In this document: positions 44,958-53,211 of the stretch, piece after piece
How the letters are laid out: the number at the start of each line of letters is the position of its first letter
Position numbering within the stretch: position 1 is the first letter of the stretch
Assembly (NCBI GenBank): GCA_018712915.1
Contig: DVGC01000006.1
Location: 48,913-112,912 of the forward strand
Reading direction: 5' to 3'
DNA length: 64,000 nucleotides
Source of the DNA: Candidatus Copromonas faecavium (nom. illeg.)
GTDB taxonomy: Bacteria > Bacillota > Clostridia > Lachnospirales > Lachnospiraceae
Translations under genes and position numbers: made by a program
The notes under the pieces: generated by a model
Told to the model about the DNA's origin: nothing
Database searches by the model: none
The model's input: the letters and a program-made list of their open reading frames with translations, nothing else

Positions 44958-46130
44958 ATGATACAGGGAGAGCGGATAGGGCTGCTGCGGGCTCTTGCAG
45001 CAGCTGTCTTTTGCGGGGCAGGGCTTCTGTTGGGAAGTTTCCCGGCTTTTGCAGAAACAGAAATGGGGGCGGTTTACGGAGCCTATGTTCACGGAACAGG
45101 GTGGACAGAAAATTATGGAGATAATACTCTTTGTCAGGCACCTCAGGGCGGATATGTGACGGCTGTTCGGGCGTCGCTGGAAAATCAGCCGGCCGAGCTG
45201 ACAGGAACCATCTCCTATCAGGTGAATTTAAGTGGATCCGGCTGGCTGGACTGGCAGGAAAACTATGTGGAAGCCGGAAGTACGGAAACGGATATGCCGC
45301 TGGAAGCTGTCCGTTTCCAGTTGACGGGCCAGCTGGCGGAGCAGTATGATATCTATTATTCTGTTTATCAGAACGGTGCCTGGACGGAGCTTGCCATGAA
45401 CGGAGAAACAGCCGGTACAGAGGCCATGGGGCTGCGGGTGGACGGACTGCGGCTGGCGGTGAGAAGAAAGGGAAGCGGAGTGCCGGAAGAACCGGCAGGG
45501 TCCGGACGGGTCCTGGATCCGGCGAAGCCCATGGTGGCGCTTACGTTCGATGACGGTCCTTCCAACGCAACGACGAGAATTCTGGATTCTCTGGAACAGA
45601 ATGGCGGCCGGGCTACCTTCTTTATGGTTGGGAACAGGATGAGCAGCTACCCTTCTACGGTAAAGCGGATGGTAGAAATGGGATGTGAACCTGCAAGCCA
45701 TACCTGGGACCATTCCTTTTTAACAAAATTGTCAGAAGCTCAGATCCTTGCCAACTTAAACCAGATGGATGATACGCTCCAGTCCATTGCCGGAGTGAGG
45801 ACCATGGTGATGCGGCCGCCGGGAGGAAAAATCAATGAGGCGTCCAAGGCAGTTCTGGCCAAGCGGGGGACCCCGGCTATTCTCTGGTCTATAGACACGC
45901 TGGACTGGAAAACGAAGAATGCACAGAGAACCATAGATACCGTCCTTGCCACTGTGAAGGATGGGGATATTATTCTGATGCATGATTTATATGAGACGTC
46001 GGCGGATGCGGCTGCGGTTCTGATTCCGGAGCTGACGAGCCGGGGATATCAGCTTGTGACAGTCAGTGAACTGGCAGGCATGCGGGGAGGAATGGCACCC
46101 GGACATACATACAGCAGTTTCCGCCCGTAA
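44958..46130 (+). CDS. Secreted polysaccharide deacetylase with ChW-like N-terminal repeats
   Basis: A 390-residue exported enzyme. A signal peptide ends near residue 32 (GSFPAFA-ET). Residues about 35-175 resemble clostridial hydrophobic-with-W (ChW) repeats: YQVNLSGSGWLDWQENYVEA, LEAVRFQLTGQLAEQYDIYY and GLRVDGLRLAVR. The NodB domain follows with MVALTFDDGPSNATTRILDS (catalytic Asp), SHTWDHSFLTKLS (metal His), MRPPGGKINEASK and IILMHDLYETS. It should deacetylate peptidoglycan or another surface glycan, with the repeats holding it at the wall. It follows a short purine-rich spacer and lies 24 nt before ytvI. Confidence 0.9.
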   Translation: MIQGERIGLLRALAAAVFCGAGLLLGSFPAFAETEMGAVYGAYVHGTGWTENYGDNTLCQAPQGGYVTAVRASLENQPAELTGTISYQVNLSGSGWLDWQENYVEAGSTETDMPLEAVRFQLTGQLAEQYDIYYSVYQNGAWTELAMNGETAGTEAMGLRVDGLRLAVRRKGSGVPEEPAGSGRVLDPAKPMVALTFDDGPSNATTRILDSLEQNGGRATFFMVGNRMSSYPSTVKRMVEMGCEPASHTWDHSFLTKLSEAQILANLNQMDDTLQSIAGVRTMVMRPPGGKINEASKAVLAKRGTPAILWSIDTLDWKTKNAQRTIDTVLATVKDGDIILMHDLYETSADAAAVLIPELTSRGYQLVTVSELAGMRGGMAPGHTYSSFRP

Positions 46131-46154
46131 CTGGCGGCGACAGTGGAGGACACC

Positions 46155-47360
46155 ATGAATCATACGGAAAAAAAGAGAAAATTTCTGATTAATGCCGCTT
46201 ATTACCTTTTGATTGCGGCTATCTTATACGGAATATTAAAGTACGCAACTCCAATTTTTCTGCCCTTCATTCTGGGTTTTTTGATTGTGTGGATTTTAAG
46301 AAAACCCACGCTCTGGCTTACAAAGAAAACACGGATTCCTGTGAAGATTTCAGGCCTCCTGGTTTTGATTGTTTTCTATGCCGTGTTTTTTTCGCTGATT
46401 TTATATGCGGGGACACAAATTTTTTCATCTGTTCGTGAATTTGTGCCGCGGCTGCCGTCTCTTTATTCTGCTCAGCTCCTGCCGGCGATCAATACGCTTT
46501 CTGATTTGGCTGAAAATGCCTTATCACAGTTTGATCCGGCGTTTGTGGCGGGAGTGGAATATATGTTCCAGCAGCTGACGGTTTCTCTGGAAGAACTGAT
46601 TACAACATTGTCATCCTGGATGATGCAGGTGGCCTCCAACCTGATTTTGGGAATGCCGTCCTTTTTTATCCGCCTGCTGCTGATGGTAATTTCCAGCTTC
46701 TTTCTTGCGGGCGATTACGACCGGGTGATGGGTTTCTTTTATCAGCATCTTCCGGAACGGTATCAGAACACCTTAAAGAAGGCAAAATCCAAGCTGACAG
46801 GCTCTTTGTGGATTTATATCCGCTCCTATACCATTCTGCTGCTGGTGACTTTCTGTGAGCTGCTTATTGGTCTTTCGATTTTAAAGATCCCCTATGCGCC
46901 TTTTATTGCAACATTTATTGCCCTTTTTGACCTGATGCCCATTCTGGGAACCGGCGGCATTCTGATTCCCTGGGCGTTTATTGCCGCCTGCCTTGGCGAG
47001 TATTCCATGGCCATTGGAATTGGCATCCTCTATCTGGTGATTACGGCGGTCAGAAATACGCTGGAGCCCAGGCTGGTGGGAAAGCAAATCGGACTGCATC
47101 CGCTGGCCACGTTAATCAGCCTGTTCCTTGGCAGCCAGCTTTTCGGAATTGTGGGCCTGTTTGGACTGCCGGTGACCCTTTCCGTACTGGTTCAGCTGCA
47201 GCGCGGAGACACGGCAGAAACGAACGGGATAAAGGAGAAGACGGCCGAAGATGCCAAGGGCCAAGGGGCCGATGAAAAGACGGCTAAAAATGCCGAGAAC
47301 AGAGGGAGAGATAAAAAGGCCGCCGGAGAAAACGGAACCGGCGGTGAAAGAGAAGAATAG
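46155..47360 (+). CDS. ytvI: AI-2E family permease, YtvI sporulation type
   Basis: A 401-residue membrane protein of the AI-2E/PerM family. Seven or eight hydrophobic segments, with an extracytoplasmic loop at about residues 95-145 and the typical C-terminal LVGKQIGLHPLATLISLFLG followed by GIVGLFGLPV. Residues 1-40 and the overall pattern resemble the sporulation integral membrane protein YtvI; a role in sporulation is inferred from that similarity. The last ~55 residues are a hydrophilic Lys/Glu/Gly-rich repetitive tail (KTAEDAKGQGADEKTAKNAE). The ATG at 46155 follows GGAGGA with a short spacer. A terminator follows. Confidence 0.85.
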   Translation: MNHTEKKRKFLINAAYYLLIAAILYGILKYATPIFLPFILGFLIVWILRKPTLWLTKKTRIPVKISGLLVLIVFYAVFFSLILYAGTQIFSSVREFVPRLPSLYSAQLLPAINTLSDLAENALSQFDPAFVAGVEYMFQQLTVSLEELITTLSSWMMQVASNLILGMPSFFIRLLLMVISSFFLAGDYDRVMGFFYQHLPERYQNTLKKAKSKLTGSLWIYIRSYTILLLVTFCELLIGLSILKIPYAPFIATFIALFDLMPILGTGGILIPWAFIAACLGEYSMAIGIGILYLVITAVRNTLEPRLVGKQIGLHPLATLISLFLGSQLFGIVGLFGLPVTLSVLVQLQRGDTAETNGIKEKTAEDAKGQGADEKTAKNAENRGRDKKAAGENGTGGEREE

Positions 47361-47465
47361 GTCGAATGCCTCAGAGTGAGGAAGATAACAGAAGAGAAAC
47401 GAAAAGAAAAATAGAAGAGGAAACGTACAAACAAAGAATACAGAGAAAGAATGTAGAGAAAAGTA

Positions 47466-47513
47466 AGGCCCCGGTGCGGACTGGAAAGAAATCCAGTTCA
47501 TACCGGGGTCTTT
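47466..47513. terminator. Terminator between ytvI and the convergent carrier gene
   Basis: AAGGCCCCGGTGCGGACTGG pairs imperfectly with CCAGTTCATACCGGGGTCTTT round an 8-nt loop (47466-47513). It lies about 105 nt after ytvI, following a purine-rich spacer; it may be bidirectional. Confidence 0.7.
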
Positions 47514-47647
47514 ATATGATTGGCTGTTTCTGTTCGCATCCGGATCGGCGGCTGGCGGAAACGTGCTTTTCGGCATCGTTTTGCCGCCAATCCGGTTTTC
47601 ATATCACATCTGTTTGCAGAACATCGGTTTATGGGGTATCAATGGAA

Positions 47648-49066
47648 TTAAACTCCTGTCCAGCCCACTGTCTGGAGAATTGTCAGCATAATGACGGCAA
47701 AAACAAACTGGGCGGCCAGTAAAACTGCATAGTTCTTAACCCATTTGTTCCAAGCGATTCCTGCAATACCGAGGCTTCCCATCAGGGTACCTGCAGTCGG
47801 AATGACGCAGTCAGCGAAGCCGGCACCGAACTGATAAGCCTGAACGGCTACCTGACGGGTAATTCCCGTAAGGTCAGCGGTGGGAACCATTAACGGCATA
47901 ACGACGGCCGCCTGACCGGAACCGGAGGGGATGAACAGGTTGATAATGGTGTTGATGACCATCATCAGGTTTGCACCAAGCACGGAGCCTACAGAAGACA
48001 GCGGCATGGACAGATAGTAAACAATAGTGTTCAGAATATGGCCATTGGTCAGTACAACGGAGATTGCATTGGCAAATCCCACAATGAAGCCGGCATTGAC
48101 CATCTTGGAACATCCGGCGATAAATTCCTTTGTAGTTCCGTTAATACCGTAGCCATTGGTCAGGCCGATGATAATGGAAACAAGAAGGAAAACAGCGGCA
48201 AACTGAGAATTGCCCCATCCGTACAAAACGGAACCGATAACAACCACAACGATGGCACCAAGGGTGGAAACCAGGGCAATCAGCTGGCCTGCGCTCAGGT
48301 GTCCGCTTAATTCGGCGGTATTGCCTTCATCCTGGAGTCCCATAAAATCGGAGGTTTTTAAGCCGGGCTCGTAATTTAAACTTTTTGTCGGATCCTTACG
48401 GATTCGTTTCATATACATGACAACGAACACATAGGTCATGATGAAGTTGATAATATGAATAAAAATACGTACACCCATTCCGGAGAATACAGGCAGCTCA
48501 GCAATGGGATGGGCAACGCCAAGGGTGGACGGGTTGGCCCAGCCGATATTGAATCCCGAATAAGCACCCAGATATACCAGCATCATACCGGAAGCGGCAT
48601 CCAGCCCAATGGCCTGGGACAGAATGATTCCGATGGGAACCAGGGCGACGGTCGGATTTGCGAATACGCCGCAGGCACCGCCGATGGTCATGAACAGCAT
48701 GATGGCAAAGGCAATGACATAGTCGTTGGCATTTTTTCCGCCTCCGGCAATGCTTTTAAAGGCAACTTCGATGGCGCCGGTTTTCTGAAGCAGATGAACG
48801 GCAGCGCCGATAAACATAACCATAACCAGAAGCACGGCAGAATTCTGGAAGCCCTGAATGGTTGCGGTCAGGACATCCCAGGGACCCTGGGGGCTCTGTT
48901 CGATGGCGTGATAGGTACCTGCGATAACACGTGTCGTGTTCTCTACCTGTTCGGTGTCAAATTCACCCGCAGGAATGACCCAGGTCAGGATTGCTGCAAA
49001 AATTGTCAGCATAAATAAGAGTGCGCAGGTGCTTGGCATTTCAAACTTGAATTTTTTCTTTTCCAT
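47648..49066 (-). CDS. YfcC/DcuC-family carrier
   Basis: A 472-residue membrane protein with about 12 hydrophobic segments. The N-terminus PSTCALLFMLTIFAAILTWV followed by IPAGEFD is the YfcC hallmark, and SGSGQAAVVMPLMVPTADLTG matches the substrate-binding hairpin of the C4-dicarboxylate/YfcC superfamily. Members are assigned to arginine, ornithine or short-chain acid transport, with few proven. It lies 125 nt downstream of the M20 amidohydrolase on the same strand, in the usual pairing of such carriers with peptidases, so its substrate may be an N-acyl amino acid or its product. The operon promoter is at 50698-50726. Confidence 0.88.
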   Translation of the reverse strand: MEKKKFKFEMPSTCALLFMLTIFAAILTWVIPAGEFDTEQVENTTRVIAGTYHAIEQSPQGPWDVLTATIQGFQNSAVLLVMVMFIGAAVHLLQKTGAIEVAFKSIAGGGKNANDYVIAFAIMLFMTIGGACGVFANPTVALVPIGIILSQAIGLDAASGMMLVYLGAYSGFNIGWANPSTLGVAHPIAELPVFSGMGVRIFIHIINFIMTYVFVVMYMKRIRKDPTKSLNYEPGLKTSDFMGLQDEGNTAELSGHLSAGQLIALVSTLGAIVVVVIGSVLYGWGNSQFAAVFLLVSIIIGLTNGYGINGTTKEFIAGCSKMVNAGFIVGFANAISVVLTNGHILNTIVYYLSMPLSSVGSVLGANLMMVINTIINLFIPSGSGQAAVVMPLMVPTADLTGITRQVAVQAYQFGAGFADCVIPTAGTLMGSLGIAGIAWNKWVKNYAVLLAAQFVFAVIMLTILQTVGWTGV

Positions 49067-49191
49067 ACAAAATAATTCTCCTTATAAATAGGATTTTGAT
49101 GCTGCCAAACAGGAGAACAGGCGGATCACCTGCATCCCTGCTTGGCAGAGCAGCAAAGAGAACGCTCCCTTTGAACGGATATTCCGCAGCG

Positions 49192-50370
49192 TTATTTCAG
49201 ATAGTCGCGGGTGAACTGAACCAATACGGACGCACCGGTCATCAGACAGCTGTCATCGAATACATTTTTGGAGTTATGAAGTCCGTGTCTTGTATTGGGA
49301 TCCGTATTGTTTCCGGAGCCGAGACGGAACTGAGCGCCGGGGCCATATTCCGGGAACATGTAGGAGAAGTCCTCTGATCCCAGAGACGGGTTCTGGATGG
49401 ATACAATGTGATCAGCGCCGATGGTTTTTTCTGCTGCGGCGCGCAGTCCGTCGATGACGGTTTCATCATTGACTAACGGCGGCATTCCCTTTTCCCAGGT
49501 CACTTCGCCGTGACCTCTCATGGCCTCTGAACAGGATTTGACAATCCGGTCGATGGCCTCCTGCATGGCCTGGCGGCTTTCTGCATTGAGGCTCCTTAAG
49601 GTTCCGCCCATTTCCACGAAATCCGGGATAACATTGTTGGCTTTTCCGCCGTGGATGCTTCCGATGGTCATAACAGCCGGATAAACGGGATGGTTTTCAC
49701 GGGAGATGACGGTCTGCAGCTGAGTCAGTACATAGCCGCTGATGGCCACCGGGTCAATGCAGTTTTCCGGATGAGCGCCATGGCCGCCTTTTCCTGTAAT
49801 TTTGATGCTGAAAGTGTCGCAGGATGCATTGGCCGGACCTTTCTTCAGGCCAATGGAACCGGCATCATATTCCGGAGAAACGTGAAGTCCGATGAAAACA
49901 TCCGGTTTTAATACGTTGCAGAAGCCGCATTCTACCATCTGCTTGGCACCGGTTCCCTGCTCTTCAGCCGGCTGGAACAGGAACATGACATTGCCGTTTA
50001 ACTCATCCTTTAATGCGGATAAAACTTTTGCCGTATAAAGGAGCGTGGTGGTGTGGATATCATGTCCGCAGGAGTGGCATACGTTTTCGCTTTCAGACGC
50101 GAAAGGAAGGCCGGTCAGCTCCTGCATGGGCAGAGCGTCGATATCTTCCCGGATGGCGACGGTTTTTCCCGGATTTTTTCCGCGAAGAATGCCTACCACA
50201 CCGGTTTTTAAACCGATTTCTGCAATTTCGATTCCGTATTCGGTCAGCTTTTCCTTAATGAGCTCCGTGGTTTTAAATTCCTGGTTGCTGAGCTCCGGAT
50301 GCTGGTGGATATGCCGGCGAATCTGAATCATTTCATCGGCATGCTGTTTTACAAGCTCCATAGTATCCAT
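49192..50370 (-). CDS. M20-family amidohydrolase (hippurate hydrolase-like)
   Basis: A 392-residue di-metal amidase. Motifs: IRRHIHQHPELSNQEFKTTE, the metal aspartate in AIREDIDALPMQ, CHSCGHDIHTT, the catalytic glutamates FLFQPAEEQGTGA, the lid-domain histidine GKGGHGAHPENCIDP, and SLGSEDFSYMF near the end. This is the 390-residue hippurate/N-acyl-amino acid amidohydrolase type, distinct from the longer AbgA-like gene at 17457. AGGAGGT lies 9 nt before the ATG. It precedes the YfcC carrier and is followed upstream by an unusually long 320-nt leader. The substrate is unknown. Confidence 0.92.
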   Translation of the reverse strand: MDTMELVKQHADEMIQIRRHIHQHPELSNQEFKTTELIKEKLTEYGIEIAEIGLKTGVVGILRGKNPGKTVAIREDIDALPMQELTGLPFASESENVCHSCGHDIHTTTLLYTAKVLSALKDELNGNVMFLFQPAEEQGTGAKQMVECGFCNVLKPDVFIGLHVSPEYDAGSIGLKKGPANASCDTFSIKITGKGGHGAHPENCIDPVAISGYVLTQLQTVISRENHPVYPAVMTIGSIHGGKANNVIPDFVEMGGTLRSLNAESRQAMQEAIDRIVKSCSEAMRGHGEVTWEKGMPPLVNDETVIDGLRAAAEKTIGADHIVSIQNPSLGSEDFSYMFPEYGPGAQFRLGSGNNTDPNTRHGLHNSKNVFDDSCLMTGASVLVQFTRDYLK

Positions 50371-50690
50371 ATGTAACTACCTCCTATCTTCTTTCTTATA
50401 TCCCTGCTTTTTATATTGCCTGCCCTTGGTGCATCAGGCCGGAAGGACCTGGCGCCTGTGATTCTGCAGAAAAGGCTCCGATACGGCGGATACCGGCCGG
50501 AGAACCTTTCAGCAGATCTCCTGTATCATATATCGTATGAATCTTCCTGCCGGAAATTTCCTGAGGATGCATATCCCAGTGCAAGAATCTGCATGACGGT
50601 GGATTCACGGAAATGGTGTTTCTCTCTGATGACAGAAATGCCACATTTTTTGGAAAGTTTTTATAAAAAATTCAGGATATATAGAAAAAC
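50371..50690 (-). other. Long leader of the M20-carrier operon
   Basis: About 320 nt between the likely promoter and the M20 start. I see no recognisable riboswitch, reading frame with a ribosome site, or strong hairpin in it. It may contain an unseen regulatory RNA. Confidence 0.35.
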
Positions 50691-50697
50691 TTAATAC

Positions 50698-50726
50698 ATT
50701 ATATAACAAGATATATAAAAACGCAA
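50698..50726 (-). promoter_or_regulatory. Promoter of the M20-carrier operon
   Basis: On the minus strand TTGCGT (50726-50721), 17-nt spacer, TATAAT (50703-50698), in AT-rich sequence after the nitrilase stop. Confidence 0.6.
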
Positions 50727-50782
50727 CTGCTGTAATGCGATAAAGGGATGAAAATAAGTTATGACAGATATTCCTTGCAGGA

Positions 50783-51706
50783 CTATTTATCCTGAGGCTG
50801 GAACAGGAAAACATCGGGACGGCTGTAATGGCCGCAGGCGTCAAATTCCATTTTGCTGGCAGCAGCCTGATTCATATCCAGTTCGGCATAGATAATTGCT
50901 TCCTTATCCCATACCGGTTCGGTGACGTAGTGACCGTAAGGGTCAACGATACAGCTTCCTCCCCTGCAGACCGTTTGGGGAAGACGTTCTATTTCATGAC
51001 CGCAATGAAGATCCTGCGGATACATGTCTTTTGTAAAATACATGTCGCAGTTAATAAAGAAACAATGTCCCTCAATGGCAATATGCCGGATGGTGGACTG
51101 CCATTCTTCGTTGTCGTTGGTGTTGGGGGAAAGATAGAGGGTGATGCCTTTCTGATACAGGGCAACCCTTGCCAACGGCATATAGCTTTCCCAGCAGATC
51201 ATGCTGCCCATGGGGCCCCAGGGCGTCTGTGCTACAGGGAAATACGCTTTGTCTGCATCTCCCCAGACCACGCGTTCGCTGCCAGTGGGTTTTAACTTCC
51301 GGTGGCAGAATACCAGTTCCCCTTCCGGAGAAAAGACAAGGTTGGAATTATAAAGGGTGGCCGTAACGGCATCCCGCTCGGAAATTCCGATACTGACCCA
51401 GGCGTGAGCTTCTTTTGCAGCCTCGCCCAGCCGTCTGGTTTCTTCCCCGGGCACCAGAATGGAATTTTCATAGTACATCATCCAGTCTTTCCGCCCGTCT
51501 TCCGTTCGCTGTCCCACGGAAAAGCCGAATGTCATGCCGTATGGGTAACCGGGAATGAACAGTTCGGGAAACACGATCAGCTGGGCCTGATGGGCCGCGC
51601 ACTCCCGGATGAGGGAAACGGCTTTGTCTGTGCAGGCTTTTTTGTCGAACATGACAGGTGCTGCCTGGATGACAGCAATATTACAGGTGGGCTTTAAATC
51701 TCTCAT
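50783..51706 (-). CDS. Nitrilase / carbon-nitrogen hydrolase
   Basis: A 307-residue member of the nitrilase superfamily with the Glu-Lys-Cys catalytic triad: FPELFIPGYPYG, HRKLKPTGSERVVWGD and MICWESYMPLAR. The CWE tripeptide and the YPYG context favour branch 1, true nitrilases, converting nitriles to carboxylic acids and ammonia, rather than amidases. The substrate is unknown. A good AAGGAGG precedes the ATG. It has its own upstream AT-rich control region shared with a divergent LysR gene, which is the likely regulator. Confidence 0.9.
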   Translation of the reverse strand: MRDLKPTCNIAVIQAAPVMFDKKACTDKAVSLIRECAAHQAQLIVFPELFIPGYPYGMTFGFSVGQRTEDGRKDWMMYYENSILVPGEETRRLGEAAKEAHAWVSIGISERDAVTATLYNSNLVFSPEGELVFCHRKLKPTGSERVVWGDADKAYFPVAQTPWGPMGSMICWESYMPLARVALYQKGITLYLSPNTNDNEEWQSTIRHIAIEGHCFFINCDMYFTKDMYPQDLHCGHEIERLPQTVCRGGSCIVDPYGHYVTEPVWDKEAIIYAELDMNQAAASKMEFDACGHYSRPDVFLFQPQDK

Positions 51707-51735
51707 GCAAAATCCTCCTTTTTCTGGACTTGGGT

Positions 51736-51806
51736 ATTATACTTATGATATCATAAAATATAATATTTAAAAAAATGAAAATAAAGATATTGCTTATCGA
51801 AATAAG
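51736..51806. promoter_or_regulatory. Divergent control region of nitrilase and LysR genes
   Basis: TATAAT on the minus strand (51741-51736) lies 29 nt before the nitrilase ATG; a palindrome ATGATATCAT (51745-51754) sits just above it, and an inverted repeat CTTAT-CGAA-ATAAG lies at 51793-51806. No consensus -35 is seen. The rest of the gap to 51972 holds nothing I recognise. Confidence 0.4.
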
Positions 51807-51972
51807 TGATAAAAGGCAGCAGGAGAAAAGCGCCGGTTCTTAAAAGCATCTTCCAAGAGAAGCTGCTCTGTGAAAAGGGAATGCTCTGCGAAAGGGGGAA
51901 CGCGCAGCATCCGGGTGCCGGACAATGGATATTCGGGGAATCATCTGAAAGAAGCAGACAGAGGTATTGGTT

Positions 51973-52875
51973 ATGGAATTGAGACATTTAAGAACTTTTA
52001 CCCATGCGGCAGAGTTAAACAGCTTTTCTCAGGCCGCGAAGCGCCTGAATTATGCCCAGTCCACGGTAACGGCCCAGATTGATTTGCTGGAGAAGGAGCT
52101 GGGGGTTCAGCTGTTTCACCGGCAGGGAAAGAAAATCAGTCTGTCGGAAGCCGGGCAGGAGCTTTTGCAGTATACATACCGGTTCCAGCAGCTGGAACGG
52201 GAGGTTTTCAGCAGGTTTTCCGGAGAAGAAGAGCCTTCCGGCGAACTGCGGGTGGGAATTTTGGAGTCTTTAAGTGCATCGGAACATATGCTGGGTCTGA
52301 AACGCTTTCTTTGTACCTGCCCCTCCGTCCGCCTGCAAGTGCTCATCGGAACCACGCTGGAGCTGATAAAAAAACTGGAGAATGGGGAGATTGATGCGGC
52401 GTTTCTTCTGGATTCACCGGTGATGAACCAGAATTTTTCCGTTGTTTTCCGGTCCCGGGTCCGGATCCTTTTCATCGCTCCGGCAGACTTCTGGGAAAAT
52501 TTTGCAGGGAAGAAGGAAAACGTTTTTTTAAAGGATCTGGAAGGGGAACGATGGCTTCTTACGGAGCGGGGGTGTAATTACAGAAGGATCCTGGAAGAAG
52601 AGTTTTCCAAAAGAAGAATGGAAATCTGTGATCCGCTGGAGATTGGCTCCACGGCTTTCCTGATTGACTGTGTGTCCCAGGGGCTGGGAATCTCCCTGCT
52701 TCCCGAATACAACCTGGCGGAGGCTTTAAACAGCGGAAAAATCAGAGAAATTCCTGTGAAAGACTGCCGGATCGAGATGGAACTGCAGGCTCTGGTTCAT
52801 AAAGACCGGTGGCGTTCTCCGGCGCTCAGAAGAATCTGCAGCTGTATGACAGAAAAATGGGATCCGATTATCTGA
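51973..52875 (+). CDS. LysR-family transcriptional regulator
   Basis: A 300-residue LTTR of ordinary length. The HTH is ELRHLRTFTHAAELNSFSQA and AAKRLNYAQSTVTAQI, followed by the linker helix (QIDLLEKELGVQLFHR) and a two-lobe effector domain (about 92-300). It is divergent from the nitrilase gene with a 266-bp shared control region, the standard arrangement for a LysR regulator and its target. An inducing ligand cannot be named. The ATG at 51973 is preferred over a TTG at 51967; a weak GAGGT lies upstream. Confidence 0.92.
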   Translation: MELRHLRTFTHAAELNSFSQAAKRLNYAQSTVTAQIDLLEKELGVQLFHRQGKKISLSEAGQELLQYTYRFQQLEREVFSRFSGEEEPSGELRVGILESLSASEHMLGLKRFLCTCPSVRLQVLIGTTLELIKKLENGEIDAAFLLDSPVMNQNFSVVFRSRVRILFIAPADFWENFAGKKENVFLKDLEGERWLLTERGCNYRRILEEEFSKRRMEICDPLEIGSTAFLIDCVSQGLGISLLPEYNLAEALNSGKIREIPVKDCRIEMELQALVHKDRWRSPALRRICSCMTEKWDPII

Positions 52876-53211
52876 AAAAATCCCGGGCATACTGAATCAA
52901 TACCAGGAAGCAGGAAAATATGCTCAGAAAGTGACAGGGCTTATATGACGGAAAACAAGGGACTCCTGTGGCAAAATCTGAGGTGTACTGCTGCGTACGG
53001 CCGGAACGGGACAGAAATGAGGGTGGAACCCGCTCCGGAGTGGCCCAGAGAAAAGAAAAAGATTGCAATTTACGACAAAAAAAATTATAATTGTCTCTAT
53101 TATAATGGGTACAGAGGGCCAGCGGAAAATCCGGTCTGCCTGCTTCATCCGGCGTCTGCCGGACAGACAGGGAAAATGACCTGATGATGCCCCGGAAAAG
53201 GTGGGATGTGT
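52876..53211 (+). other. Intergenic region before rel
   Basis: No gene is seen. It contains the rel promoter (53063-53091). An AGGGTGGAACCCGC segment near 53021 superficially resembles a T-box core but lacks a specifier stem and terminator. Confidence 0.5.
53063..53091 (+). promoter_or_regulatory. Promoter of rel
   Basis: TTGCAA (53063-53068), 17-nt spacer, TATAAT (53086-53091). A second TATAAT lies at about 53101 without a -35. Confidence 0.65.

Noticed and set aside
53010..53060. T-box-like AGGGTGGAACCCGC before rel
   Set aside because: It has an extra C in the core, no specifier stem or AG-bulge upstream, no terminator downstream, and rel is not a typical T-box target.
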